Shown piece after piece: positions 35,071 to 43,756 of a DNA stretch of 64,000 nt. The stretch is from Mesorhizobium ventifaucium (lineage in GTDB: Bacteria; Pseudomonadota; Alphaproteobacteria; Rhizobiales; Rhizobiaceae), in contig NZ_CAKXZS010000024.1 in the NCBI RefSeq assembly GCF_935822925.1, positions 285,796 to 349,795 of the forward strand. The letters run 5' to 3'. Each line of letters begins with the position of its first letter. The stretch's first letter is position 1. A program made the position numbers and the translations under genes. The notes under the pieces are model-generated. The model searched no databases and was not told the DNA's origin. It saw only the letters and a list, made by a program, of their open reading frames with translations.

Positions 35071-35196
35071 TGTAGAAAGCCTTCTGCCTCAATCCCAAGA
35101 TGGGCCCCAACATGGGCGAAATTTAATTTGATATTTGAACCATTCGGCCTGATCAGTGCACCGATTGGGACATCACTGGTATTATAGGGGTCCGGC

Positions 35197-36489
35197 GTGG
35201 ACCAGATTGTCAATCTGCCAAAGACGGAATCCGCTTCCGACATAGAGACGGCACTCGGGCTTGACCACCTGGGTCTGAAGAAGAAGCGGCGTCGCGGCTG
35301 GCTTTATGGCCTGCTTGTGCTGGTCATCGTCGCCGCAAGCCTCGCCGGCTACCAATGGTATGCCGCGTCTCCCGCCAAGATCGACTATACCACTGTGCCG
35401 GCCGCTGTCGCCGATCTCACGGTCGAAGTATCGGCGACCGGCACGCTGCAGCCGCTCACCCAGGTCGACATTTCGAGCGAACTGTCCGGCGTCGTCCGCT
35501 CGGTCGCGGTCAACGAGAACCAGCAGGTGAAGAAGGGCGATGTGCTGGCGGCGCTCGATACGGCCAAGCTGGAGGTGCAGATCGAGCGCGCCGAGGCTTC
35601 CGCCAAGGCGGCGGCCGCCAATGTCGAAACCGCCACCGTGACCCTCACCGAAAACGAACGGGCGCTTGCGCGCGCGGCGGCGCTCACCAAGCGCGGCATG
35701 GCGACGGACCAGTCGCTTGAAGCGGCGACAGCGACGCGCGACCGCTCCAAGGCAGCGCTTGACAGCGCCAAAGCCAGTCTTGCCATCGCCAATGCCGATC
35801 TCAAGGCGCAGCAGACGGACTTCGCCAAGAGCACCATCTATACACCCATCGACGGCATCGTTCTGACGCGCTCGGTCGATCCCGGCCAGACGGTTGCCTC
35901 CTCGCTGCAGGCGCCGGTGCTGTTCGTCATCGCCGCCGACCTCAGGAACATGGAGTTGAAGGCAGCGGTCGACGAGGCCGACATCGGCGCAGTCAAGCCC
36001 GGCCAGCATGCCCGCTTCACCGTCGACGCCTTTCCCGAGCGGCCGTTCGATGCCGAGATCCGCGACATTTCCTATGCCTCGGTCACCACCGACGGCGTCG
36101 TCACCTACGACGCGCGGTTCGAGGTCGACAACAACGAGCTTCTGTTGCGGCCTGGCATGACCGCCACCGTTTCGGTCGTCACCAGAGAGGCCAAGGGCGT
36201 GCTCACCGTGCCGTCGACAGCTTTCCGTTACCGGCCGGCGGCATCTACTGCCCGAGCGTGGAGCCTGAGCGACCTGTTCACGGGCCGCATGGGCCGTCCA
36301 GGCGGCAACCGCCAGCGCCAGGCGATGGCGCAGCCCACCGACGGCTCGCGCACGCTCTACGTGCTGGAGAATGGCCGGCCTCGGCCGGTCAACGTCAAAG
36401 TCGGCTCCACCGATGGCGAACTGACCGAGATCACCTCCGGTCTCGCAGAAGGTGCGCAAATTATCACCGCAGCGCAGCAGCGGGGCTGA
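35197..36489 (+). CDS. MacA-like periplasmic adaptor (HlyD/RND family)
   Basis: A 430-residue membrane-fusion protein of a tripartite exporter. A cytoplasmic lead and a single membrane anchor (WLYGLLVLVIVAASLAGYQ, about residues 34-52) are followed by the lipoyl-like half DISSELSGVVRSVAVNENQQ. A long alpha-hairpin (residues 120-190) and beta-barrel domains come next. The start is GTG at 35197 with AGGGG upstream. It forms an operon with the ATPase (4 nt apart) and the permease. The substrate is unknown. Confidence 0.9.
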   Translation: MDQIVNLPKTESASDIETALGLDHLGLKKKRRRGWLYGLLVLVIVAASLAGYQWYAASPAKIDYTTVPAAVADLTVEVSATGTLQPLTQVDISSELSGVVRSVAVNENQQVKKGDVLAALDTAKLEVQIERAEASAKAAAANVETATVTLTENERALARAAALTKRGMATDQSLEAATATRDRSKAALDSAKASLAIANADLKAQQTDFAKSTIYTPIDGIVLTRSVDPGQTVASSLQAPVLFVIAADLRNMELKAAVDEADIGAVKPGQHARFTVDAFPERPFDAEIRDISYASVTTDGVVTYDARFEVDNNELLLRPGMTATVSVVTREAKGVLTVPSTAFRYRPAASTARAWSLSDLFTGRMGRPGGNRQRQAMAQPTDGSRTLYVLENGRPRPVNVKVGSTDGELTEITSGLAEGAQIITAAQQRG

Positions 36490-36493
36490 AATC

Positions 36494-37198
36494 ATGTCAG
36501 GCTCGCTGCTCATCACCTTCGACAAGATCTGGAAAAGCTATGGCCAGGGCGAGGCCACGGTCCATGCGCTGGCTGGTGTCGATCTTGCCATCCGCAGCGG
36601 TGAATTCGTCGCCATCATGGGTCCGTCCGGCTCGGGCAAGTCGACGGCGATGAACATCATCGGCTGCCTCGACACGCCGACGGCCGGAACGTACAGCTTC
36701 ATGGGCATCGATGCTGGCCGCCTCGACCGCAACCGCCGCGCCATGCTGCGCAATCTCTATGTCGGCTTCGTCTTCCAGGGCTACAATCTCCTGCCGCGCA
36801 CCACCGCGGTGGAAAATGTCGAACTGCCGCTGATCTATCGCGGCGTCGCCGCCCGCGAGCGTCACGACCTCGCGATGAAGGCGCTGGCCGAGGTCGGGCT
36901 TGTCGGCCGCGAGCACCACACGCCGGCCGAGCTCTCCGGCGGCCAGCAGCAGCGCGTGGCGATCGCGCGCGCCATCGTCACCAGGCCGACCCTGCTCGTC
37001 GCCGACGAACCGACCGGCAATCTCGACACCGCACGCACGCACGAGATCATGGAGCTCCTGACGCGGCTGAACACCGAGCTTGGCCTGACCATCGCCATGG
37101 TCACACACGAGGCCGATGTCGCGTTCTATGCCGGGCGCACGATCCGCTTCCTCGACGGCCACGTCGCCTCCGACGCTGTGAATCTCGAGGTGGTGTAA
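36494..37198 (+). CDS. MacB-type ABC transporter ATPase
   Basis: A 234-residue ATP-binding protein of the MacB/LolD class. Walker A GPSGSGKST is at residues 43-51, the Q-loop is in GFVFQGYNLLPRTTAVENVE, the signature is LSGGQQQRVAIARAI, and Walker B is LLVADEPTGNLD. It energises the permease encoded 2 nt downstream; in MacB of enterobacteria the two parts are fused. Confidence 0.93.
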   Translation: MSGSLLITFDKIWKSYGQGEATVHALAGVDLAIRSGEFVAIMGPSGSGKSTAMNIIGCLDTPTAGTYSFMGIDAGRLDRNRRAMLRNLYVGFVFQGYNLLPRTTAVENVELPLIYRGVAARERHDLAMKALAEVGLVGREHHTPAELSGGQQQRVAIARAIVTRPTLLVADEPTGNLDTARTHEIMELLTRLNTELGLTIAMVTHEADVAFYAGRTIRFLDGHVASDAVNLEVV

Positions 37199-37200
37199 CC

Positions 37201-38418
37201 ATGATCTGGGAAACCGTCCGCCTCTCGCTGCTTTCGGTCCGCCGCAACGTGCTGCGCTCGTTTCTGACGCTGCTCGGCATCGTCATCGGCGTTGCCGCCG
37301 TCATCGCCATGCTCACCATTGGCTCGGGCACCACCGAAAAGGTAAAGGCCGACATTTCCAAGCTCGGCAGCAATTTGCTCGTTATCCGTCCCGGCCGCCC
37401 GGCCGGGCCCGGCGGACCGGGAGGGCTCGACCAGGCCACACGTCCGCTCGGCAGCAAGGAACTTGCCGCGCTCGTCGCACACCTGAGCGGCGCCCGCGCC
37501 ATCTCGCCAGCCTCGCAAAAGCAGGTCCGCGTCATCTTCGGCACCGAAAGCCTGACGTCGGGTGTCACCGGCACCGACAGCGCCTATCTCGACGCGCGCG
37601 ACTGGAAGCTGGATTCGGGCCGCCCGTTCAGCGATTCGGAAAACCGCTCGGGTACCGGCGTCTGCCTGATCGGCGAAACCGTGCGCCAGCAGTTCTTCGG
37701 CGCCGGCGACCCCGAAGGCGAGATCATTCGCGTCAACCGCACCTCGTGCAAGATCATCGGCCTGCTCGAGCCGAAGGGCTATACCGGCTTCGGCCAGGAC
37801 CAGGACAATGTCGTGCTGATGCCGCTCGCCGCCTACCAGCGCCGCATCGCCGGCAACCGCGACATCGACTCGATCTACGTCGCCGCCGACGACAGGACGC
37901 CGACCACCGAGCTGCTGCCGCGCGTCGAGGACATTTTGCGCGATGCACGCCGCATTCCGCCGGACCGCGAAGACGACTTCTCGATACGCGACATGACGCA
38001 GATCGCCGACGCCATGGCGAGCGCCACCACGACGATGACCGGCATGCTGGGGGCGGTCGCCGGCGTCAGTCTGTTGGTCGGCGGCATCGGCATCATGAAC
38101 ATCATGCTGGTGTCGGTCACCGAGCGCACCCGCGAGATTGGCATAAGGCTGGCTATCGGCGCGCATGAAAAGCACATCCTCATCCAGTTTCTGGTCGAGG
38201 CGACCGTGCTGTCGCTGCTCGGCGGTATCATCGGCATCCTGATCGGCCTGACGCTTGCCGGCCTCGCCTCGCTGACGCTGGCCATCCCGTTCGCTCCAAG
38301 CCCGGCGGTAATCCTGCTCGCCGTCGGCTTCTCGGCGCTGATCGGCATGGTGTTCGGCTTCTTCCCGGCACTGCGCGGCGCGCGGCTCGATCCGATCGAC
38401 GCGCTGAGGCATGAATAG
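37201..38418 (+). CDS. MacB-type ABC transporter permease (FtsX family)
   Basis: A 405-residue permease with one N-terminal helix (FLTLLGIVIGVAAVIAMLTI) and a MacB-PCD periplasmic domain. Three C-terminal helices contain the FtsX motif VTERTREIGIRLAIGAHEKH. A Gly/Pro-rich loop (PGRPAGPGGPGG) occurs in the periplasmic part. With the two upstream genes it forms a complete MacAB-like pump that lacks only an outer-membrane TolC partner in this window. Confidence 0.92.
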   Translation: MIWETVRLSLLSVRRNVLRSFLTLLGIVIGVAAVIAMLTIGSGTTEKVKADISKLGSNLLVIRPGRPAGPGGPGGLDQATRPLGSKELAALVAHLSGARAISPASQKQVRVIFGTESLTSGVTGTDSAYLDARDWKLDSGRPFSDSENRSGTGVCLIGETVRQQFFGAGDPEGEIIRVNRTSCKIIGLLEPKGYTGFGQDQDNVVLMPLAAYQRRIAGNRDIDSIYVAADDRTPTTELLPRVEDILRDARRIPPDREDDFSIRDMTQIADAMASATTTMTGMLGAVAGVSLLVGGIGIMNIMLVSVTERTREIGIRLAIGAHEKHILIQFLVEATVLSLLGGIIGILIGLTLAGLASLTLAIPFAPSPAVILLAVGFSALIGMVFGFFPALRGARLDPIDALRHE

Positions 38419-38448
38419 CGCGGCGGAGCGTGCGTCGCCTTCAACCTG

Positions 38449-38494
38449 CGCATCGTGCTTTCCGAAAATCGATTCAGGTTTTCGGGCCGATGCG
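38449..38494. terminator. Hairpin between convergent macB-like permease and NUDIX gene
   Basis: CGCATCG with CCGAAAA on the left and TTTTCGG with CGATGCG on the right form a 46-bp imperfect hairpin that exactly fills the end of the convergent gap, next to the NUDIX stop codon. It may serve as a bidirectional terminator, although no long T run follows. It also resembles common rhizobial palindromes. Confidence 0.55.
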
Positions 38495-39211
38495 TTAGTC
38501 CTTGCCGGCAAAATGCCACTCGATCAGTGGCTTCATATGCGGCATCAGCCCGTCCGGCAGGTCATCGGCACTGCGGATGATGACAGGCCCTTCGATTTCC
38601 GGCTCTGCCTCGGTGGCGACAAAGGCGCTGATGCGCTGCGCGATCTCGTCGGCGGATGCCGTCTCGCGATAGCGGCGAAAGATCACCGTGCCGGTTGCCG
38701 TCGACAGGGCATAGTAGCGCCTGCCGCGTGTCGCGCCGGCAAGGTCGAGGCCGGTTTCTTCCCGCACCTCGCGGATCATGTTGAAGTCGACATCGACAAG
38801 GCCATCGCGGAAATCGGTTGGCTCGAACGAGCCGGCGGCGAAATAGACACGCCCGGCATTGACGGTGTGCGACGCCATGCGGATCGCCACCAGCGCATTG
38901 TCGCCGGCGACCAGCATGGCATGGGCATAGGCGTGCTCGGCCCCAACCACCTGGCGATTGCCGCGCCAAAGCATGAAGGTCGAGTAGCGCACCGCATGGC
39001 AGCGGCCGACGAGGCTGCTGTCGCGATAGCGGAGCGCCGAAAGCAGCACCACGGTGCCGTCGAACAACGCCGGGTTGGCTGCGGTTTCGCGTCGCCAGTT
39101 CTCGGCGATCGCTTGCGCATTATCGCGTTCGAACGGATGCGGGCCGGGGTCGAGCCTGACGTCGACGGCGTCGACCGGCAGGATGATGTTGCGCGGCAGG
39201 TCGAAGCTCAA
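38495..39211 (-). CDS. NUDIX hydrolase
   Basis: A 238-residue NUDIX protein. The second half of the NUDIX box is intact (MIREVREETGLDL, about residues 145-157), providing the metal-binding glutamates. The first half (G-x5-E) is not canonical. The N-terminal part (residues 1-110) is longer than a bare NUDIX domain and resembles Nudix proteins with a preceding beta domain. The substrate cannot be told. It lies 12 nt after the next gene and probably shares its transcript. Confidence 0.82.
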   Translation of the reverse strand: MSFDLPRNIILPVDAVDVRLDPGPHPFERDNAQAIAENWRRETAANPALFDGTVVLLSALRYRDSSLVGRCHAVRYSTFMLWRGNRQVVGAEHAYAHAMLVAGDNALVAIRMASHTVNAGRVYFAAGSFEPTDFRDGLVDVDFNMIREVREETGLDLAGATRGRRYYALSTATGTVIFRRYRETASADEIAQRISAFVATEAEPEIEGPVIIRSADDLPDGLMPHMKPLIEWHFAGKD

Positions 39212-39223
39212 CGAACACGATCC

Positions 39224-40336
39224 TCAGGCCGTTTCAAGGGTGATCGCCACAGGACAATGGTCCGACGCCTTCGGCCGGTCCCAGCCGCAACGCGGAAAGC
39301 GGTCCACTTCCTGGCCTGCCGGAAACATCGTGCGCCAGGGCTGGCCGTTGCGGATGATGTCGGGAACGGCGGTCGCGTTCCTGGCTGCCAGTGCCTTCGA
39401 CAACAGGATGTAGTCGAGCTGACATAGATGCCGCTCTTGCGGCCCGCGCGTATGGTATAAGGTCCAACGGTCCATTTCCGGGCGCCGCTCGACCGCATTC
39501 TCGCAAAAGCCGCCGGCGGTGAGCACGTTGAGGCAGGACTGGCTCTCGTCGATCACCTCGAAGCGGTAGCCGTCAAAGGCATCGCCGGAGATCTTCACGC
39601 GCTGCCGATAGTCGTTCATGTCGCCGCAGATCGCCCAGTACTTGTCGGCGGCGTGATCCCCACCGAAACGCTCCTCGATGATCCGGCGCACCGCTTGCGC
39701 CTCGGCGATGCGCAGCGGCATCGTCGCCTGGCGTCCGTCAAGGCCGTTGCGGGGCGAGCCCATCGACTTGAAATGCACCAGGTAGAGCGTCAGCGGCACG
39801 CCGCCGACGGTCAGGTCGATTTCCAGGCAGTCGCGCCGGAAGATGCGCTGGTTGGCCTGATGCCCGAACGCTGCCAGCTCCGGCGTGTGCAGGCCGAACT
39901 GCTCGAACGTGACATAGGCGTGGCTTGTCATGCGCACGAATTCGATCGGCTGGCCCTGCGCGGTCTCGTTGCGCATCATCACGGCGACGTCGATGCCGCG
40001 CGAATCGTTGCCGGCGGTGGTGTATTTCTGGCGGTAGCCATGCCCGACCATCTTGAACAGATAGCCGTATTCGAAAGCCTTCAGCGCCTCGATATTGTCG
40101 ACCTCCTGCATGCAGATGATGTCGGCGCGGGTGGCCGCGATGGCCAATGCCGTCAGCTGGCGCGTATCGTCTGATTGCGCGATCGCCCGCGCCTGCTCCA
40201 GCATCTTGTATTCGGCCTCGCTCTGGATGTCGAAGAGCGCCAGCGTGCGATCTTCGTTGAGCTGGTTGCGGTATCCGGAAAAATCGAACCTGTTCATCAG
40301 GTTTTCGACATTGAAGGTGGCGAGGCGCAGGGACAT
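39224..40336 (-). CDS. Endonuclease/exonuclease/phosphatase family protein
   Basis: A 370-residue member of the DNase I-like superfamily. Active-site motifs are LRLATFNVENL at the start, DIICMQEVDN (metal-binding Glu), RGIDVAVMMR, CGDMNDYRQ and the terminal KASDHCPVAI. The ATG at 40336 (MSLRLATFNVENLMNRFDFS) was chosen; 19 additional open codons upstream look non-coding. No signal peptide is seen. It could act on nucleic acid or a phosphoester; the substrate is unknown. It is followed after 12 nt by the NUDIX gene. Confidence 0.85.
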   Translation of the reverse strand: MSLRLATFNVENLMNRFDFSGYRNQLNEDRTLALFDIQSEAEYKMLEQARAIAQSDDTRQLTALAIAATRADIICMQEVDNIEALKAFEYGYLFKMVGHGYRQKYTTAGNDSRGIDVAVMMRNETAQGQPIEFVRMTSHAYVTFEQFGLHTPELAAFGHQANQRIFRRDCLEIDLTVGGVPLTLYLVHFKSMGSPRNGLDGRQATMPLRIAEAQAVRRIIEERFGGDHAADKYWAICGDMNDYRQRVKISGDAFDGYRFEVIDESQSCLNVLTAGGFCENAVERRPEMDRWTLYHTRGPQERHLCQLDYILLSKALAARNATAVPDIIRNGQPWRTMFPAGQEVDRFPRCGWDRPKASDHCPVAITLETA

Positions 40337-40411
40337 GGCGGTGACCTTTGCCCACAAGCGCACCCGAAAACAAGGGGGCTGGGCGATGCCCATTCATGGT
40401 TAATGGAACCT

Positions 40412-40431
40412 TTCCGTTCATCTTCCGTTCA
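40412..40431. promoter_or_regulatory. Direct repeat upstream of BA14K gene, possible regulator site
   Basis: TTCCGTTCA occurs twice with an 11-bp period (40412-40420 and 40423-40431), that is, on the same face of the helix. It lies about 62 nt before the BA14K start. This is the arrangement of many response-regulator sites, but no regulator is identified. Confidence 0.35.
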
Positions 40432-40492
40432 GACGCAAAGGTCCATGATTAGGGTTACTCTGAGCGTGGGGCCTGAATCTTCGGAGAGTGAA

Positions 40493-41119
40493 ATGAAACC
40501 GCTCTTTTTGACTACCATTCGATCGAGCATGTTGGCCTTGGGTCTTGTTTCCGGCATCACCGCACCGTCCACCGCCGGCCCGATCATGCAGCCGGATCTG
40601 TCGGTTCCCGCCAGCACCGCTGCCCCGAATATCACACCTGTCCGCGACAGCTGGGCGGGCGGCAATGACCGGCGGTTCAACAGCAACTGGCAATGGCGTC
40701 GCCATGACGGGCGTCGTTTCGCAAGGTCGGGCAATTGGAACCGTGGCAATTGGAACCGTGGCAACTGGAACCGTGGCAACTGGAACGGTGGGCGGCACTG
40801 GCGCCAGAATCGTGGCCGGTACGGTGGCGGCTATTACGGCCGTTATTACGACGACGACAACGGCGCCGCCGCGCTTCTCGGATTGGGCCTTGGGTTCGGC
40901 CTTGGCAGCCTGTACCAGGGCTACTACAACCAGGGCTACTACAACCGGGGCTACTACAACAACGGTTACTATGCGCCGCGCCGCTATTATCGTGCCGGGC
41001 GGCTTTCCAGCGCTCACGTCCGGTGGTGCTACAATCGTTACCGGTCGTATCGCACCTGGGACAACACGTTCCAACCCTATAACGGCCCGCGCCAGCAGTG
41101 CTGGTCGCCCTATAGATGA
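40493..41119 (+). CDS. BA14K family secreted protein with Asn/Trp and Gly/Tyr repeats
   Basis: A 208-residue exported protein with a signal peptide (residues 1-28, cleavage near APSTAG). It has four GNWNRG-type repeats (about residues 81-100), a Gly-rich hydrophobic stretch (ALLGLGLGFGLGSLYQGYY), four GYYN(Q/R/N) repeats, and a C-terminal BA14K domain (VRWCYNRYRSYRTWDNTFQP). The Brucella BA14K protein is an immunoreactive, lectin-like surface protein. The DNA under the first repeat is a tandem 15-bp array (about 40733-40793). It probably acts in the periplasm or at the outer membrane. Confidence 0.9.
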   Translation: MKPLFLTTIRSSMLALGLVSGITAPSTAGPIMQPDLSVPASTAAPNITPVRDSWAGGNDRRFNSNWQWRRHDGRRFARSGNWNRGNWNRGNWNRGNWNGGRHWRQNRGRYGGGYYGRYYDDDNGAAALLGLGLGFGLGSLYQGYYNQGYYNRGYYNNGYYAPRRYYRAGRLSSAHVRWCYNRYRSYRTWDNTFQPYNGPRQQCWSPYR

Positions 41120-41298
41120 GCGGAGCACCTGAAGAACTCCAGACGGCGCGGCACCTCGCGGCGCCGTTTTTCATCTGGCCTCACTTCTTCTGAAGCCGTC
41201 TTTTTCTGAACGACGATAACGCTATGTTTATCCGGCAGGCCTAGTTATCTTGCCGATCGCACCACATGAAATGCGACGATCGCCGGGATTGGCGCGCG

Positions 41299-41583
41299 AT
41301 GGCTGAAGACGAACACCGGGACAAACGCAGGCAGCGCGTCTTCAAGGGCGCGACGATCCTGACCGGCATGACCAGGTCCGAGGTCACGTGCACGGTGCGC
41401 AACATGCATGACGGCGGCGCCGAACTGAAGGTCTCGATCGACGCTCGCGTGCCCGACGAATTCCTGCTCTATGTGCCGACCGACGGCATCGCCTACAAGG
41501 CAGTGGTCCGCTGGCGCCGCGAGGACCGCATCGGCATCATGTTCACCGGCACCGAGCCAAAGCCCCACTGGCACTACGGCTGA
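41299..41583 (+). CDS. PilZ domain protein (possible c-di-GMP receptor)
   Basis: A 94-residue single-domain protein from the ATG at 41299 (MAEDEHRDKRRQRVFKGATI); 11 more codons are open upstream. The arginine-rich start (RDKRRQR) and NMHDGGAELKV resemble the RxxxR and (D/N)xSxxG elements of PilZ. The second motif has Gly-Gly where Ser is usual, so c-di-GMP binding is uncertain. A terminator lies just downstream. Confidence 0.78.
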   Translation: MAEDEHRDKRRQRVFKGATILTGMTRSEVTCTVRNMHDGGAELKVSIDARVPDEFLLYVPTDGIAYKAVVRWRREDRIGIMFTGTEPKPHWHYG

Positions 41584-41624
41584 TTGCTTGCGGAATCCAT
41601 TCGGACCAACAGAACCAGGACACG

Positions 41625-41655
41625 AAAAAACCGGCGGGGCGCCTCGCCGGTTTTC
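41625..41655. terminator. Bidirectional intrinsic terminator between PilZ gene and ilvC
   Basis: A run of A, then AAAACCGGCG paired with CGCCGGTTTT around GGGCGCCT, with T after it on both strands. It sits between the convergent PilZ and ilvC genes and suits termination of both. Confidence 0.88.
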
Positions 41656-41679
41656 CTCGCGCATTGACAAAATTGTGAA

Positions 41680-42699
41680 TTAATTCTTAGCCTTGTCGAC
41701 CAGCTTGTTCTTAGAAATCCACGGCATCATGGCGCGCAGCTTGGCGCCGACTTCCTCGATCTGATGGCTGTCATTGTTGCGGCGGATGCCCTTGAAGCGC
41801 GACATGCCGGCGCGATACTCCTGCATCCATTCCGAGGTGAATTTGCCGGTCTGGATATCCTTCAGCACGCGCTTCATCTCGGCCTTGGTCTCGGCGGTGA
41901 TGATGCGCGGGCCCGAAACATATTCGCCCCATTCGGCGGTGTTCGAGATCGAGTAGTTCATGTTGGCGATGCCGCCTTCATATATCAGGTCGACGATCAG
42001 CTTGACCTCGTGCAGACATTCGAAATAGGCCATTTCCGGCGCATAGCCGGCTTCCACCAGCGTCTCGAAACCGGCGCGGATCAGCTCGACCAGACCGCCG
42101 CACAGGACAACCTGCTCGCCGAACAGGTCGGTCTCGCATTCCTCGCGGAAATTGGTTTCGATGATACCCGAACGGCCGCCGCCAACGCCGCAGGCGTAGG
42201 ACAGAGCGAGATCAAGTGCATTGCCCGAAGCGTCCTGGTTGACCGCGACCAGGCACGGCACACCGCCGCCCTTCTGGTATTCGCCGCGCACCGTGTGGCC
42301 GGGTCCCTTCGGCGCGATCATGACGACGTCGACCGAGGCCTTCGGCTCGATCAGGCCGAAATGCACGTTGAGGCCGTGGGCAAAGGCGATCGCCGCGCCA
42401 TCGCGGATGTTCGGCGCGATTTCGGACTTGTAGATGTCGGCCTGCAGCTCGTCCGGCGTCGCCATCATCATCAGGTCGGCCCATTTGGCGGCGTCCGCCA
42501 CGCTCATCACCTTGAGCCCATCGGCCTCGACCTTCTGGGCGGTGGCCGAGCCGGCCTTGAGGCCGATGGCGATTTCCTTGACGCCGGAATCCTTGAGATT
42601 GAGCGCATGCGCCCGGCCCTGGCTGCCATAGCCGATGATGGCGACCTTCTTGCCCTTGATCAGGTTGAGATCGGCGTCGCGATCGTAATAGACACGCAT
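41680..42699 (-). CDS. ilvC: Ketol-acid reductoisomerase
   Basis: NADPH- and Mg-dependent isomeroreduction of acetolactate and acetohydroxybutyrate in valine, leucine and isoleucine synthesis. The 339-residue product is the short class I form. The Rossmann motif is IIGYGSQGRAHALNLKDSG. Catalytic segments are MIAPKGPGHTVRGEYQKGGG and EETNFREECETDLFGEQ-type residues, followed by the all-helical C-terminal domain. It is not linked to ilvBH, which lies 13 kb away, and is preceded by two palindromic hairpins. Confidence 0.97.
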   Translation of the reverse strand: MRVYYDRDADLNLIKGKKVAIIGYGSQGRAHALNLKDSGVKEIAIGLKAGSATAQKVEADGLKVMSVADAAKWADLMMMATPDELQADIYKSEIAPNIRDGAAIAFAHGLNVHFGLIEPKASVDVVMIAPKGPGHTVRGEYQKGGGVPCLVAVNQDASGNALDLALSYACGVGGGRSGIIETNFREECETDLFGEQVVLCGGLVELIRAGFETLVEAGYAPEMAYFECLHEVKLIVDLIYEGGIANMNYSISNTAEWGEYVSGPRIITAETKAEMKRVLKDIQTGKFTSEWMQEYRAGMSRFKGIRRNNDSHQIEEVGAKLRAMMPWISKNKLVDKAKN

Positions 42700-42725
42700 T
42701 TTTCTTCCTTCCCGTTTTTGAATTC

Positions 42726-42776
42726 AGAGCATGATGCCGAAGAGTGTGAAGCGGTTTTCGGACGACATCATGCTCT
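42726..42776. repeat. Palindromic hairpin upstream of ilvC
   Basis: Perfect 11-base arms AGAGCATGATG and CATCATGCTCT enclose a loop that contains GCGGTTTTCGG. This is a common type of rhizobial intergenic palindrome. It lies 27 nt upstream of the ilvC start, within the ilvC 5' leader or promoter region. Confidence 0.75.
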
Positions 42777-42788
42777 ATCTCTTTGATT

Positions 42789-42840
42789 TAGAGCCGGATT
42801 CAGATTTCAGGTCGACTTGACCTGAAATCATCCGGCTCTA
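42789..42840. repeat. Hairpin overlapping the stop codon of the TetR gene
   Basis: TAGAGCCGGAT and GATTTCAGGTC on the left pair with GACCTGAAATC and ATCCGGCTCTA on the right, giving a long nearly perfect stem. The last three bases (42838-42840) are the TAG stop of the TetR gene on the minus strand. It probably ends or stabilises that transcript. Confidence 0.78.
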
Positions 42841-43491
42841 GGGGCCTTGCAGCCCGGCTTTTGCTCCGTAAAGAGCGAGAAACTGCTGCGTTGCCCGGAC
42901 GGCGTCGCCGCCGATCGCCGCATCAGTCAATTCCAGCCGGTCGCCGAGCAGCAGGCGAATCTGCACGTCACGGGCGACCAGCCCGAAGAAGGTGCGGAAT
43001 GCCGCTTCGGCATCCGAGAACTCGAGAAGCCCGGCCTGCCGACCGGCCTCCAGCACCGGCTTCAGGCGCCGGGCCAGCGCGAAGCGGCCGTTCTCCAGCA
43101 CGATGGCGCCGAGGTCGTCATTCCCCGAGCCGGCACGGCCAATGGCGACGCGGTTCAGCGCGATCGATGTGTCGCTCGAAATCACCTTGAGCCAGTCCGA
43201 AGCGAAGCGTGCGAGGCTCACCGTCAGCGAAGCAAGGGTAAGCCCCTTGCCGTCGACCGGCACCACCCGCACCTTGGAGGCCTGCCATTGCACCGTTGCC
43301 GTCAACAGCCCGTCGCGATCGCCGAACCATTTGTAGAGCGTTTCCTTGGAACAGCTCGCCCGCCGCGCCACGGCGGTCATGGTCAACTGATCGCCCTCCT
43401 CGACAAGCAGGCGAAGTGCGGCGTCGAGCACGGCTTTCTGCCGCTCCGTCAGCGCTCCGCTGGTGTCGATGTCGACGCTTGCCTGCAACAA
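42838..43491 (-). CDS. TetR family transcriptional regulator
   Basis: A 217-residue repressor-type protein. The N-terminal helix-turn-helix is clear (MTAVARRASCSKETLYKWFG, about residues 37-56). The C-terminal ligand domain is of the AefR-like type (VLEAGRQAGLLEFSDAEAAF). The start is TTG at 43491 with AGGAAAAGAG upstream. A perfect inverted repeat 40 nt upstream is its probable own operator. The target genes and ligand are unknown; ilvC lies downstream but behind two hairpins. Confidence 0.87.
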   Translation of the reverse strand: MLQASVDIDTSGALTERQKAVLDAALRLLVEEGDQLTMTAVARRASCSKETLYKWFGDRDGLLTATVQWQASKVRVVPVDGKGLTLASLTVSLARFASDWLKVISSDTSIALNRVAIGRAGSGNDDLGAIVLENGRFALARRLKPVLEAGRQAGLLEFSDAEAAFRTFFGLVARDVQIRLLLGDRLELTDAAIGGDAVRATQQFLALYGAKAGLQGP

Positions 43492-43530
43492 ACTCTTTTC
43501 CTGCTCGATAACGGCGGCGGCCAGGACAGT

Positions 43531-43545
43531 ACCGTACGTTACGGT
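43531..43545. promoter_or_regulatory. Probable TetR-family operator
   Basis: ACCGTACGTTACGGT is a perfect inverted repeat (ACCGTA/TACGGT around CGT) 40 nt upstream of the TetR gene start. Length, symmetry and position are typical of TetR autoregulatory sites. Confidence 0.65.
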
Positions 43546-43756
43546 TCGGCGCGTCTATGACGTATTGTCGGACCCGGTGCAAGCCCTATCTCACCCCCGA
43601 CTATCCACAGCGCCTTCATGCATTCCTGCAAGCGAAGGGTTCGCACCTTTCGAAACTCATCCGCCGCAACGAGGCGGCCACTGCGCTTCCGTAATACCGA
43701 TCGGCCTGAACGGATCGACCACGGTTCCAGCCACCGTCCATCCTTCTGGGAGTTGG

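Noticed and set aside
43492..43756. Possible gene between TetR and HxlR genes
   Set aside because: Only short frames extending from the neighbours; apart from the operator nothing is conserved in appearance.
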